This document shows positions 51,352-59,763 of a DNA stretch of 64,000 bases, piece by piece. Origin of the DNA: Mucilaginibacter jinjuensis (GTDB lineage: Bacteria; Bacteroidota; Bacteroidia; Sphingobacteriales; Sphingobacteriaceae). The notes beneath the pieces were generated by a model that was given only the letters and a program-made list of their open reading frames with translations, was not told where the DNA came from and ran no database searches. The position numbers and the translations under genes were made by a program. The stretch covers positions 4,464,001 to 4,528,000 of the forward strand of contig NZ_CP117167.1 of assembly GCF_028596025.1 (NCBI RefSeq), written 5' to 3'. Numbering within the stretch: the first letter of the stretch is position 1; every line of letters starts with the position of its first letter.

Positions 51352-51384
51352 TTGAGATATTAGATGTGAGATTTGAGAATCTTG
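51352..51384. repeat. Word repeat, left arm, after queA
   Basis: gatttgagatattagatgtgagatttgag is the inverted counterpart of 51608-51643 (tctcatatctcaaatctcacatctc), about 225 bases away. The arms enclose a terminator and a palindrome. Confidence 0.6.
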
Positions 51385-51391
51385 CATTTTT

Positions 51392-51427
51392 AAAACCGCC
51401 ATTGTGTTCACAATGGCGGTTTTTTTG
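51392..51427 (+). terminator. Terminator of queA
   Basis: A 15-bp perfect stem (aaaaccgccattgtg/cacaatggcggtttt) with a 2-base loop, followed by T. Confidence 0.9.
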
Positions 51428-51453
51428 TTTTTATATACAAGCTTACTCCACTA

Positions 51454-51549
51454 CGTCATGCCGAACTTGTTTCGGCACCCCACAGGACAGGTATAAACCT
51501 TGCTAAGTTCTCTTTGTATGTGGGTCCCCGAAACAAGTTCGGGATGACG
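51454..51549. repeat. Palindromic 'cgtcatgccgaacttg' element
   Basis: The arms cgtcatgccgaacttgtttcgg (51454-51475) and ccgaaacaagttcgggatgacg pair with a single mismatch, enclosing about 52 bases. It belongs to the same tgtcat/atgaca-ended class as the other intergenic palindromes. Confidence 0.75.
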
Positions 51550-51604
51550 ACAATGGTAGATGAAAGCAGATTTTCCATAAATTAGCCCCATTAATACAAC
51601 AGAC

Positions 51605-52327
51605 TTGGAATCTCATATCTCAAATCTCACATCTCATATCTCATCTTACGTTATTATAGTTGCCGGCGGCACAGGCTCGCGCATGCAAAGCAGTGTACCC
51701 AAGCAATTTTTATTGTTGAACGGCAAGCCGGTGATGATGCATACCATCGAGGCGTTCCATAACAGCACCTGTAAGCCTAAAATTATAGTAGTACTTCATG
51801 TAGATTTTCACGAGTATTGGAGAGAGCTTTGTACCGAACATCGATTTGCTAACCCACACCAATTAATTAGTGGTGGCGCAACCCGGTTCCATTCGGTAAA
51901 AAACGGACTGGAAACTATACAGGATACAGACGCACTGGTTGCCGTACATGATGCTGTACGTCCACTTACTTCAACCAGGGTTATTGACGACGCCTACAAC
52001 CAAGCTAAAGTAAAAGGCAACGCCATTGTAGCCGTTAAAAGCCGCGACTCTATCAGGCAGCTTAAAAACGGCATTTCACAACACTTGCACCGTGACGAGA
52101 TTTACCTGGTACAAACCCCGCAAACCTTTCAGCTGGGTTTATTGAGAAAAGCTTATGAGCAATCTTTCGACAATACTTTTACTGACGATGCCAGTGTTGT
52201 TGAACGTTCGGGTGTTAAAATAAACCTGATAGAGGGCGACCATTCCAATATCAAGATTACCTTTCCCGAGGATATTGCCATTGCCGAGGTAATACAAAAA
52301 AAGCCGCTTAATACTAAGCAGCTTTAA
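51605..52327 (+). CDS. ispD: 2-C-methyl-D-erythritol 4-phosphate cytidylyltransferase
   Basis: A 240-residue cytidylyltransferase of the MEP isoprenoid pathway. The nucleotide-binding loop VAGGTGSRMQSSVPKQFL, the substrate segment VAVHDAVRPLTS, and VQTPQTFQ are family motifs. The catalytic residues include the loop Arg and the Lys in VPKQF. The start is odd: the frame opens at TTG 51605, and the first 14 residues (ESHISNLTSHISS) are encoded by the intergenic word repeat tctcatatctcaaatctcac. No ATG, GTG or other TTG precedes VIIVAGG in frame, so either TTG is used or a non-standard start lies inside the repeat. Confidence 0.92.
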   Translation: MESHISNLTSHISSYVIIVAGGTGSRMQSSVPKQFLLLNGKPVMMHTIEAFHNSTCKPKIIVVLHVDFHEYWRELCTEHRFANPHQLISGGATRFHSVKNGLETIQDTDALVAVHDAVRPLTSTRVIDDAYNQAKVKGNAIVAVKSRDSIRQLKNGISQHLHRDEIYLVQTPQTFQLGLLRKAYEQSFDNTFTDDASVVERSGVKINLIEGDHSNIKITFPEDIAIAEVIQKKPLNTKQL

Positions 52328-52352
52328 AAACTATTAATCAGTATTTATTTGA

Positions 52353-52499
52353 TCAGGCCCTGCGGATAACGCCTAACAGTAATGCTATAATTGCGATTAC
52401 AAGCAATACGTGGATTAAACCGGTTGCCGAATAAACGAATACGCCTAATGCCCATCCAATAATCAGGATAACAGCGATGATGTAAAGTAAGCCTCTCAT
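52353..52499 (-). CDS. Lmo0937-family (DUF5670) small membrane protein
   Basis: A 48-residue protein with two membrane helices (MRGLLYIIAVILIIGWALGVF and LIHVLLVIAIIALLLGVI) and a basic end (RRA). This matches the Lmo0937/DUF5670 family, of unknown function. The ATG at 52499 is chosen, because the longer ORF adds a non-family extension. It converges with ispD, leaving 25 bp. The ORF is preceded by a hairpin-rich AT segment and has its own promoter region. Confidence 0.8.
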   Translation of the reverse strand: MRGLLYIIAVILIIGWALGVFVYSATGLIHVLLVIAIIALLLGVIRRA

Positions 52500-52578
52500 G
52501 AGTTTTAAAGTTTTAGTTTGATAGATAAATGTTACTTCATCAATAACCAAAACCACACCAAAAGGTTGTTATAAAATA

Positions 52579-52606
52579 AAAAAACCTTGTTTTCACAAGG
52601 TTTTTT
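52579..52606 (-). terminator. Terminator of the DUF2795 gene
   Basis: A 12-bp perfect stem (aaaaaaccttgt/acaaggtttttt, loop tttc) lies 13 bp after the stop. The minus strand then runs into T. Confidence 0.85.
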
Positions 52607-52618
52607 ATCTAAAGTAAA

Positions 52619-52840
52619 TTAATATTCGTCTTCGTTAAAGAAGAAGTCATCCTTTGTAGGGTAATCAGGCCATATTTCTTCTATATTTTCATACGGTTCG
52701 CCATCGTCTTCAAGGGCCTGTAAGTTTTCAATAACTTCAACAGGTGCTCCTGAACGGATAGCATAATCAATTAATTCGTCTTTGGTTGCTGGCCATGGTG
52801 CATCCTCTAAATGCGATGCGAGTTCGAGTGTCCAATACAT
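52619..52840 (-). CDS. DUF2795 domain-containing small acidic protein
   Basis: A 73-residue protein with the DUF2795 pattern (MYWTLELASHLEDAPWPATKDELIDYAIRSGAP...EVIENLQALEDDGEPYENIEEIWPDY). It is strongly acidic, cytosolic and compact. Members are widespread in Bacteroidota and of unknown function. It follows the adenosyltransferase gene by 94 bp on the same strand. Confidence 0.88.
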   Translation of the reverse strand: MYWTLELASHLEDAPWPATKDELIDYAIRSGAPVEVIENLQALEDDGEPYENIEEIWPDYPTKDDFFFNEDEY

Positions 52841-52934
52841 ATATGCTATATTTTAGTTATCTATTTGAATTTTAATTTTTCGCAAAAGTATAATAATTTC
52901 TATCTGATTATCAAATTATTTTCAACAGTTATTT

Positions 52935-53483
52935 TCAAATTCTTGGTATCCATTCATTTTCAGGTATTTGATGCTCATATCCTATCTTTCGTGCCAGTAC
53001 AAACAGGTAGTCGCTAAGCCTGTTTAGGTAAATATTAACCTTTTCATCTACCTCACTTTCGGTTGATAGTTCTACGCTTAAACGTTCGGCCCTGCGGCAC
53101 ACACAGCGGGCCACGTGACAGAACGATATGGCAGTACTACCACCGGGGAGTATAAAATGTTTAAGCTCGGGCAAAATTTCGTTCATTTTGTCCATTTCCT
53201 GCTCCAAAAGCTCAATATCTTCTACGTTCAAATCAGGAATAATCATTTTAGACCGTTCCGGATCTGCCGCCAGCGATGAACCGATGGTAAACAACCTGTC
53301 CTGTATTTCTTTCAACATATTTTTATCATGCTGAGTTATTTCCTGGTCGCGAATCAGTCCGATGTACGAATTCAATTCGTCAACCGTTCCATAACTTTCT
53401 ATTCGGATATGGTGCTTGGGTACACGGGTACCTCCTATCAGGGAGGTAAAACCTTTGTCGCCCGTTTTGGTATATATCTTCAT
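52935..53483 (-). CDS. cob(I)yrinic acid a,c-diamide (PduO-type) adenosyltransferase
   Basis: A 182-residue PduO-type ATP:cob(I)alamin adenosyltransferase that makes adenosylcobalamin. The N-terminal ATP loop is YTKTGDKGFTSLIGGTRVPK, followed by RIESYGTVDELNSYIGLIR. The C-terminal helices contain the conserved CHVARCVCRRAERLSVEL segment and a family-end pattern LFVLARKIGYEHQIPENEW. Length is standard. The gene implies use of adenosylcobalamin enzymes elsewhere in the genome. Cobalamin synthesis genes and a B12 riboswitch are not seen nearby. Confidence 0.93.
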   Translation of the reverse strand: MKIYTKTGDKGFTSLIGGTRVPKHHIRIESYGTVDELNSYIGLIRDQEITQHDKNMLKEIQDRLFTIGSSLAADPERSKMIIPDLNVEDIELLEQEMDKMNEILPELKHFILPGGSTAISFCHVARCVCRRAERLSVELSTESEVDEKVNIYLNRLSDYLFVLARKIGYEHQIPENEWIPRI

Positions 53484-53603
53484 AGATTGTGCAATTAAAT
53501 AATTTTTACACTTGTTTTTAGCAGATGTGAATAATTATTTAAATGTTTACACTTTAAACTTAACGCCAGGATTACAATCCTATTTAAAAACTACTATTTA
53601 GCT

Positions 53604-54614
53604 ATGAAACCATCTGCTTTAGCTGTTAAATTTAATTCTCTTTTTCTCGCCTCGCTCTTAGTTGTAAGCGTGAGCTGCGGTTATACCGATAAAAAATCGC
53701 AAGCGGCAAAGTCAGCTCCGGCGGCAGTTGCACGGCCTTCGGTTTCTACCCTTATTTCCGAGAAACAATTTAATGATCTTTTTCCGCAACGCGATAAATT
53801 TTATACCTACGCCGCATTTATTAAGGCAGCCAATGATTTGGCCAATATTAAAGTGAAAGTAACCCGCCGGGCAGTTTCTGTTTACCAATTGGCACGCACG
53901 GATAAAACCACAGGCAAAACCACTATCGTCCGCCAGGACCCCGACTGGAATGAGAACTGGGCCAAAGTAAAACCCGACAGTACTTACACCATTGACTACG
54001 GCGAATTTTGCAGTGAGAAAGACCCGGCAAGTAACAAGAAAGAGCTGGCAGCCTTCTTTGCCCAGATAGCCCACGAAACCCGTCACGGCGAAAATGGCGC
54101 TTATAATGATGGGTTAATGCTGATACACGAGAATAATACCACACTCAATTATTTTGGCGACAGCGACGAGTACCCTCCAGTTGCCGGACAAAAATATTAC
54201 GGCCGCGGCCCAATGCAGATCAGTTATAACGGTAATTATGGCTATGCCTCAGATTGTATTTTTGGCGATCATAAAGTACTGCTGAATAACCCTGCATTAG
54301 TAGAAACAGACCCGGTAGTGGCCTTTAAAACCGCCATCTACTTCTGGATGACCCCACAGACCAAGAAACCATCAGCACATGATGTGATGGCCGGCAAATG
54401 GCAACCCAATGCTAATGATACAGCCAAAGGCCGTAAACCTGGTTTCGGTATGATCATAAACATTGTAAACGGAGAGGTTGAATGTAACCACGGCGAAAAC
54501 ATGTACAACATGAACGACCGGATTGGTTTTTATCAGTACTTTTTGAAAAAATTGGGTGTATCTGATCCTAACTGTGTATGCTCATGTGCTACTATGCAGC
54601 CATATCATTATTAA
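53604..54614 (+). CDS. GH19 chitinase, lipoprotein
   Basis: A 336-residue secreted glycoside hydrolase family 19 enzyme that cleaves chitin or related beta-1,4-GlcNAc polymers. Signal peptide with lipobox (VVSVSCGY, Cys 25). The catalytic domain has the acid Glu in FFAQIAHETRHG (Glu 158), the second acidic residue region (AYNDGLMLIHENN) and the substrate segment YYGRGPMQISYNGNYGYAS. It ends with a Cys-rich tail (CVCSC). The anchored location suits feeding on fungal or arthropod walls. It is monocistronic and divergent from the adenosyltransferase gene. Confidence 0.92.
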   Translation: MKPSALAVKFNSLFLASLLVVSVSCGYTDKKSQAAKSAPAAVARPSVSTLISEKQFNDLFPQRDKFYTYAAFIKAANDLANIKVKVTRRAVSVYQLARTDKTTGKTTIVRQDPDWNENWAKVKPDSTYTIDYGEFCSEKDPASNKKELAAFFAQIAHETRHGENGAYNDGLMLIHENNTTLNYFGDSDEYPPVAGQKYYGRGPMQISYNGNYGYASDCIFGDHKVLLNNPALVETDPVVAFKTAIYFWMTPQTKKPSAHDVMAGKWQPNANDTAKGRKPGFGMIINIVNGEVECNHGENMYNMNDRIGFYQYFLKKLGVSDPNCVCSCATMQPYHY

Positions 54615-54845
54615 TTTCGGAGGTCGGATTTTCGATTTCGGATTCATTTGTCATTGCGAGCGATAGCGTGGACAACCGACCGTAGGGAGCTCATTAATAC
54701 CGATGAGAACAAGCACATTATTAATATTCTCGTAGTAAGCAGATCCGATCTGTATAGCTACGGGATTATTAATGTTGTATTTGTTTTTTTGCAGGTATTA
54801 ATGAACTCTCTACGGTCGGTTGTCTTCGTACCTCGCAATGACAAA
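54614..54845. repeat. Large palindromic intergenic element with inner accgaccg arms
   Basis: Word repeats (aggtcggattttcgatttcgg) are followed by an element from 54647 (tttgtcattgcgag) to 54845 (ctcgcaatgacaaa). Outer arms pair perfectly over 14 bases; inner arms (gacaaccgaccgtag...ctcattaata and tattaatgaactctctacggtcggttgtc) also pair, about 90 bases apart. The element is non-coding. It shares the accgaccg/ctcattaata arms with 63578-63802. Confidence 0.8.
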
Positions 54846-54883
54846 TTTTTCCTGTCTGGTTTCTTGGCTCTTGTTTCTTGCTT

Positions 54884-55636
54884 CTAAAACTTAGAAGTAT
54901 GCGTATACAGAATCTTGTAATCGTTATTCACTTCGTTATAAAGCTCGAGCGAAAAATCAGCAGCATCGTAGCTTGCTGAAGCAGCCGTAGTAGCAAAATC
55001 TGCAAAAGATGTGGTGTTGGTATGGAAACCTTTATAATCAGCCGTTTTAAAAGTAACACTCGAAAATTTCACTACATATTGCACCTTATTGTTTGTTTTA
55101 TAAATTGTGCGTGCTATGTACAGGTTTTGATAAGGCAATGATGCCGGCAGTTTCACCTCAAAATATGGATCGGTTGGCAGGGCGGCTATGGCGAAGGAAA
55201 TATTCAGATCTGCATTGTAATAAATATAATTAGCCTTCCAGGTGTCAAACTGGTTGCCTGTTGGTGCCAGTACCGTTCCTCCGGTTTGAGTATCAACCGA
55301 ACCAGCTAAACGGTACATGTGCCGGTCGCCATTGGTATCTGCAGCTGTGTATAGTTTTGTTAAGGTTGTATAAGTGGTAGTCTTTAAGCCCTTTAGCGAC
55401 ACGCTATAGAAAGTACCTGCCCTGATAGCTTTTTTAGTAATGGTATCGGTACCGTTAATGAAGGTAGTGGTCATAGAATCGGTTGAAGTAATAGGCACCC
55501 CGGCACTTGAAAACGAAACCTGTAACTGCGTATCAACAGTAGAAACATCATCACCCGGATCTTTTTTACAAGAAGTGAATACCACAGCAACAAGCAATAA
55601 AAAAGCGGGGAATTTAATCAGGGAAAAATTATTCAT
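54884..55636 (-). CDS. hypothetical lipoprotein (DUF4397-like by pattern)
   Basis: A 250-residue lipoprotein with lipobox TSC (VVFTSCKKDPG). The mature protein is beta-rich and rich in Thr/Ser, with segments such as IRAGTFYSVSLKGL and LPYQNLYIARTIYKTNNKVQYVVKFSS. Its layout resembles surface beta-sandwich proteins of Bacteroidota, but I do not recognise a specific family. The ATG at 55636 (MNNFSLIK) is preferred because the longer frame extends into the adjoining repeat region. It lies between two palindromic elements and has no operon partner. Confidence 0.75.
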   Translation of the reverse strand: MNNFSLIKFPAFLLLVAVVFTSCKKDPGDDVSTVDTQLQVSFSSAGVPITSTDSMTTTFINGTDTITKKAIRAGTFYSVSLKGLKTTTYTTLTKLYTAADTNGDRHMYRLAGSVDTQTGGTVLAPTGNQFDTWKANYIYYNADLNISFAIAALPTDPYFEVKLPASLPYQNLYIARTIYKTNNKVQYVVKFSSVTFKTADYKGFHTNTTSFADFATTAASASYDAADFSLELYNEVNNDYKILYTHTSKF

Positions 55637-55730
55637 AAAGCGTTTCGGCACTATTTAATCAGCTATAAACCAATAGTAAACAAAAATATAGAAAATTATG
55701 TAAAGAGAGCCAAGAATGCATTTTTCAATT

Positions 55731-55841
55731 TTGTCATTGCGAGGAGGAACGACGTGGCAATCTCGTCGCCAATCATTTATCGAAGTGAATAGCCATTCTG
55801 TATAGCTACGAGATTGCCACGCTATCGCTCGCAATGACAAA
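55731..55841. repeat. Complete palindromic 'ttgtcattgcgag...ctcgcaatgacaa' element
   Basis: The outer arms ttgtcattgcgag and ctcgcaatgacaa pair, and inner arms gtggcaatctcgt and acgagattgccac pair. It is about 111 bp. It is closely related to 29538-29660 and to the half copy at 3180-3225. Confidence 0.8.
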
Positions 55842-55980
55842 TTTGATAGGAACGTAAAAGGCTGAACAGAAGAACCCCTAAATACACTAATAATTGTGGC
55901 ATCTTAATTTTCGGATAGCACTACATTAGCCTCGGCACACCCTTCAATAGAAAATTGAGCAGCCACGAGTTTTCTTTTTG

Positions 55981-56061
55981 GTACTTTTTCTTTTGCGGAA
56001 AAAGAAAAAGTACATCCACTAACGATTAATAATTCACTCTACCCTTCCTAATGAAAAACAG
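55981..56061. repeat. 81-bp dispersed repeat, copy 2
   Basis: It matches 3071-3151 ungapped with about 9 mismatches, and holds a hairpin gtactttttctttt/aaaagaaaaagtac. The 555-bp gap 55637-56191 contains this, the preceding palindrome and a partial cgctatcgctcgcaatgacg element at 56095-56126; no gene was seen. Confidence 0.7.
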
Positions 56062-56191
56062 ATTTCTGCGTTATTAAAGTCAGTGATTGTAGGTCTCGGA
56101 TTGCTTCGCTATCGCTCGCAATGACGTAATAGTATGAACGTTATTTATGAAAGGAAGTCCCGATTCTTGACTCTCGATTCCTGATTCTATA

Positions 56192-56908
56192 CTAAACCAC
56201 CGCTCTCTCAACCCTCGCAATATTCTCATTAGCATAATCCTTCTCAATCAAACCGTCGCGCATACGTACAATACGGTGGGCGTGCAGGGCGATGTCTTCT
56301 TCGTGGGTGACTAAAATGATGGTGTTTCCTTTGGCGTGGATATCTTCGAGCAGGCCCATAATCTCTACCGAAGTTTTGGTATCGAGGTTACCTGTCGGCT
56401 CATCGGCCAGGATGATAGAGGGGTTATTGATGAGCGCACGGGCCACGGCTACACGCTGGCGTTGACCGCCCGAAAGTTCGTTGGGTTTGTGATCTATACG
56501 GTGACCGAGGCCTACGTTCTCTAAAGCAGCTTTAGCTCGCTTTTCACGATTTTCTTTACTTATGCCAGAGTATACCAGTGGTAGCGCAACATTATCTAAT
56601 GCACTGTTACGTGGTAATAAGTTAAATGTCTGGAATACAAAGCCGATTTCTTTGTTGCGTACTTCGGCCAAATCATTATCAGTCATGTGGCTTACATCTA
56701 TGTTGTTAAGCACATAACTGCCTTTGGTTGGGGTATCCAGGCAACCCAAAATATTCATCAAAGTTGATTTACCTGAACCAGACGGCCCCATCAGCGCCAC
56801 AAATTCGCCCTTATTAATAGTTAACGATACCGATTTCAACGCATGAATTACTTCTGCGCCTATAACATATTTACGTCCGATATCATTAATAGTAATTAGT
56901 GGCTCCAT
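56192..56908 (-). CDS. ABC transporter ATP-binding protein (LolD/MacB type)
   Basis: A 238-residue ABC ATPase: Walker A GPSGSGKST, Q-loop GFVFQTFNLLPR, signature LSGGQRQRVAVARAL, Walker B IILADEPTGNLDT and H-loop LVTHEEDIALHA. These are the hallmarks of the LolD/MacB group that drives MacB/FtsX permeases. The two such permeases in the window (8045 and 48889) are not adjacent, so the partner is unsure, although 48889 is the nearer. It lies 50 bp after gatC on the same strand and may be co-transcribed with it. The ATG at 56908 (MEPLITIND) is preferred to a longer form. Confidence 0.92.
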   Translation of the reverse strand: MEPLITINDIGRKYVIGAEVIHALKSVSLTINKGEFVALMGPSGSGKSTLMNILGCLDTPTKGSYVLNNIDVSHMTDNDLAEVRNKEIGFVFQTFNLLPRNSALDNVALPLVYSGISKENREKRAKAALENVGLGHRIDHKPNELSGGQRQRVAVARALINNPSIILADEPTGNLDTKTSVEIMGLLEDIHAKGNTIILVTHEEDIALHAHRIVRMRDGLIEKDYANENIARVERAVV

Positions 56909-56958
56909 ATATGGTTTTTTGTTTTTGGACTGCAAGCCCCTACCAAATGTTACAGCGC

Positions 56959-57285
56959 TTATACACTTTTATCTGCTTTACCATCGGCATGGTTACGGGT
57001 TTCAATTACCTTAGGTACTAAAAAGTAATTCTCATCCCGCTCTGGTGCGTTTTGCAGGGCTTCATCGTGTGTAATCAACTCTTTTACTTCATCCTTGCGG
57101 AAAACATTCACCTCTCCGGTCATGTAAACAAGCGGCTCCACGCTGCTGGTATCAACCTCGTTCAGCTTATCCATAAAGGTTAGTATCCGGCTCATATCGG
57201 CCATTAACTGCTCTTTTTCGTCGGCACTAACTTCCAGTCGCGCCAGGTGTGCTATCTTGTCTACGGTATCTTCGGTAATTTTCAT
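56959..57285 (-). CDS. gatC: Asp-tRNA(Asn)/Glu-tRNA(Gln) amidotransferase subunit C
   Basis: A 108-residue GatC subunit that stabilises GatA in the GatCAB amidotransferase, used to make Gln-tRNA and Asn-tRNA by transamidation. The pattern EDTVDKIAHLARLEVSADEKEQL...FMDKLNEVDTSSVEPLVYM is family-typical. GatA and GatB are not in this window. Its start codon overlaps the plsC stop (ATGA), showing translational coupling. Confidence 0.92.
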   Translation of the reverse strand: MKITEDTVDKIAHLARLEVSADEKEQLMADMSRILTFMDKLNEVDTSSVEPLVYMTGEVNVFRKDEVKELITHDEALQNAPERDENYFLVPKVIETRNHADGKADKSV

Positions 57286-58013
57286 TGTTGTTCAAACTTT
57301 TGCTGCATCAGGCTATACACTTCGTCGCGCAGGCTATCAGCATCATCCAGCGTTAAATGGGCTGTTTCTATCGGCTTATGTACAAATATATTGCATATTC
57401 CTGGCTTGCTGCCATGTTGCAGGCCTGTATCCCACAGCATTTGCCAGGTGTTTAACGAAGTTACAGGAATAATCGGAATTTTAAATTCAATAGCCAGCCG
57501 AAACGGGCCATTCTTAAACTCGTGCAGTACCGGTGGATAATCATCAGCGATCTTCCCTTCAGGGAAAATAATGAGGCTCATTCCTTCTTTTAACCTTTCA
57601 GAAGCCTTTTTAAACGCCCGGAACGATGACATTTTACTTTCGCGATTTACCGGGATATCAATTGTTTTAAAAAACAAATTGGTTACAAAGCTATCCAGCA
57701 ACTCTTCCTTCCCCATAAAACAATAATTGCCTTTGGTGAGCAAACTTGCGCTGGTAATATCGAGGTTAGAGGTATGGTTAGGGCAAACAATGTAAGTTTT
57801 ACTCCAGTCTATAGGCTTCTCATATTGAAACCGATAGATAAAGCCACTCAATAACGATGTGCTGAAACCCCAGATCTTCCGAAAAAAATTCATGCCCTGA
57901 TAACGCGATGGTTTTCTTGAGCAGAAGTACAGGAATGGCCAGATCAGGAAAAATATTACAGAAACTATAAAGATGTAAAACCAGGTATGTGCTTTCTTCA
58001 ATATCAATTTCAT
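57282..58013 (-). CDS. plsC: 1-acyl-sn-glycerol-3-phosphate acyltransferase
   Basis: A 243-residue membrane acyltransferase that forms phosphatidic acid. An N-terminal helix (about 10-30) precedes the catalytic block NHTSNLDITSA (HX4D) and the later FPEGK acyl-acceptor motif. ELLDSFVTNLFFKTIDIPVNR is the third block. It is the first gene of a plsC-gatC pair joined by a 4-bp overlap. The ATG at 58013 is chosen because the ORF extends only through an in-frame TTG. The divergent trpS start is 40 bp away. Confidence 0.92.
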   Translation of the reverse strand: MKLILKKAHTWFYIFIVSVIFFLIWPFLYFCSRKPSRYQGMNFFRKIWGFSTSLLSGFIYRFQYEKPIDWSKTYIVCPNHTSNLDITSASLLTKGNYCFMGKEELLDSFVTNLFFKTIDIPVNRESKMSSFRAFKKASERLKEGMSLIIFPEGKIADDYPPVLHEFKNGPFRLAIEFKIPIIPVTSLNTWQMLWDTGLQHGSKPGICNIFVHKPIETAHLTLDDADSLRDEVYSLMQQKFEQQ

Positions 58014-58052
58014 CGACACCAAAAATAGAAAAATTCCTTACTTTCGCACCCT

Positions 58053-59048
58053 ATGGAAACTGTTGTTAGCGGTATTCGGTCTACAGGTAAGTTACACCTG
58101 GGCAATTATTACGGAGCCATCCAAAACTTCGTAAAAATGCAGCACCAATACAATTGTTATTTTTTTATAGCTGATCTGCACTCATTAACCACGCACCCTA
58201 CGCCCGGCGATTTGCACGGCAATGTAAAAAGTGTGCTGGTTGAATATTTAGCATCAGGCATCGACCCCGAGAAATCTACCATTTACATCCAAAGTGATGT
58301 ACCCGAGGTTGCCGAATTATATCTTTATTTAAACATGAACGCCTATCTGGGCGAACTGGAACGCGCCACATCTTTTAAAGATAAAGTACGTGCCAACCCC
58401 GATAACGTTAACGCCGGCCTGCTTACCTACCCTGTGTTGATGGCTGCCGATATATTGATTCACAAAGCTACTAAAGTGCCTGTGGGTAAAGATCAGGAAC
58501 AACACCTGGAGATGGCGCGTACCTTTGGTAACCGCTTTAACCGTTTGTATAATAACGAATACTTCCCAGAGCCTTATGCTTTTAGCTTTAGCGAGAGCCT
58601 GGTAAAAATTCCGGGACTGGATGGCAAAGGTAAAATGGGAAAATCTGAAGGTGAAGCCAATGCTGTTTACCTTGCCGACGCACCAGAAGTGATTCGCAAG
58701 AAAGTAATGCGTGCCGTTACTGATGCAGGACCAACCGCTGAGAACCAGGAAAAACCACTGGAAATACAAAACCTGTTCGATTTACTTAAAGTAGTATCGA
58801 CACCAGATACACACGATCATTTTAACGATCTGTACAATAAAATGCAGATCCGTTATGGTGATCTGAAGAAACAATTGGCCGAAGACATGATTATCGCCAC
58901 CGCCCCTATGCGCGACAAGATCAACGATATTGCAGCCGACAGCGATTACCTGCGCAAAGTAGCCCGCCACGGTGCCGATAAAGCCCGCGAAAGTGCACAA
59001 CGCACCATTAAAGAGGTAAGAGAACTAATTGGGTTCAGGAATTTTTAA
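58053..59048 (+). CDS. trpS: tryptophanyl-tRNA synthetase
   Basis: A 331-residue class I aminoacyl-tRNA synthetase that charges tRNA-Trp. Signature sequences: the HIGH-like GKLHLGNYYGAI near the N terminus, tryptophan-site segments (LMAADILIHKATKVPVGKDQEQHLEMAR) and the KMSKS-like GKMGKSEG. Length is normal. A near-consensus -7 box (TACTTTCG at about 58039) sits just before the start codon, so the leader is short. It is followed by a word-repeat region and the deoxynucleoside kinase gene. Confidence 0.95.
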   Translation: METVVSGIRSTGKLHLGNYYGAIQNFVKMQHQYNCYFFIADLHSLTTHPTPGDLHGNVKSVLVEYLASGIDPEKSTIYIQSDVPEVAELYLYLNMNAYLGELERATSFKDKVRANPDNVNAGLLTYPVLMAADILIHKATKVPVGKDQEQHLEMARTFGNRFNRLYNNEYFPEPYAFSFSESLVKIPGLDGKGKMGKSEGEANAVYLADAPEVIRKKVMRAVTDAGPTAENQEKPLEIQNLFDLLKVVSTPDTHDHFNDLYNKMQIRYGDLKKQLAEDMIIATAPMRDKINDIAADSDYLRKVARHGADKARESAQRTIKEVRELIGFRNF

Positions 59049-59049
59049 T

Positions 59050-59138
59050 TTAGTTACTCAGTTATTAGGTTATTAAGTTATTTTCACAAGAATATTACTA
59101 ATCCTTAGAACCAATAACTTAATAACACAATAACTTAA
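59050..59138. repeat. 'taacttaataac' word-repeat hairpin between trpS and the kinase
   Basis: Words ttagttactcagttattaggttattaagttatt and aataacttaataacacaataactt are inverted copies of each other, about 28 bases apart. They are non-coding. The right arm ends 9 bases before the ATG of the kinase gene. Confidence 0.6.
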
Positions 59139-59147
59139 CACTACACC

Positions 59148-59762
59148 ATGCACATTGCCGTTGTTGGAAACATAGGAGCCGGAAAAACCACACTAACCGA
59201 ACTGCTGGCCAAAAATTATGGTTGGGAACCGCTTTACGAAGCTGTTGATAATAACCCCTATCTCGAAGATTTTTACGGCGATATGAAACGCTGGAGCTTT
59301 AACCTACAGATCTACTTCCTGAACAGCCGTTTCCGCCAGATTGTGGACATCCAGAGCGGCGGCAAGGATGTAATACAAGACCGTACCATTTACGAGGACG
59401 CTTTCATCTTCGCAGAAAACCTGCACGATATGGGCTTGATGGCAGGTCGCGATTTTGAGAATTATAACAACATTTTCGAAAACATCACCTCATTCATTAA
59501 ACCACCGGATTTACTGATCTATTTAAAAGCTTCTGTGCCTACACTGGTAAACAACATCCAACGCCGTGGCCGCGAGTATGAGATTGGCATCCGTTTGGAT
59601 TACTTATCTAAGCTAAACGAGAAATATCAGAAATGGATAGATGGTTATAAACTGGGCAAACTATTAATCATCGATAAAGATAACCTCGACTTCGCCAACA
59701 ACACCGAAGACCTGGCCAGTGTTATAGAAAAAATAGAACGCGAAATACACGGGTTGTTTTAG
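59148..59762 (+). CDS. deoxynucleoside kinase (dAdo/dGuo kinase type)
   Basis: A 204-residue deoxynucleoside kinase that phosphorylates deoxynucleosides for salvage. P-loop GNIGAGKTTL, substrate motif YEAVDNNPYLEDFYGDMKRWSF, the DRTIYEDA motif (ERS/DRS-like with catalytic Asp-Arg) and a lid arginine segment NNIQRRGREYE. Related to the Drosophila-type and Bacillus dGK/dCK families. Exact nucleoside preference is unknown. It sits between two word-repeat hairpins. Confidence 0.92.
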   Translation: MHIAVVGNIGAGKTTLTELLAKNYGWEPLYEAVDNNPYLEDFYGDMKRWSFNLQIYFLNSRFRQIVDIQSGGKDVIQDRTIYEDAFIFAENLHDMGLMAGRDFENYNNIFENITSFIKPPDLLIYLKASVPTLVNNIQRRGREYEIGIRLDYLSKLNEKYQKWIDGYKLGKLLIIDKDNLDFANNTEDLASVIEKIEREIHGLF

Positions 59763-59763
59763 T

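Noticed and set aside
53484..53603. Cobalamin riboswitch ahead of the adenosyltransferase or chitinase
   Set aside because: The gap is AT-rich with no B12-box-like sequence or conserved stems visible.
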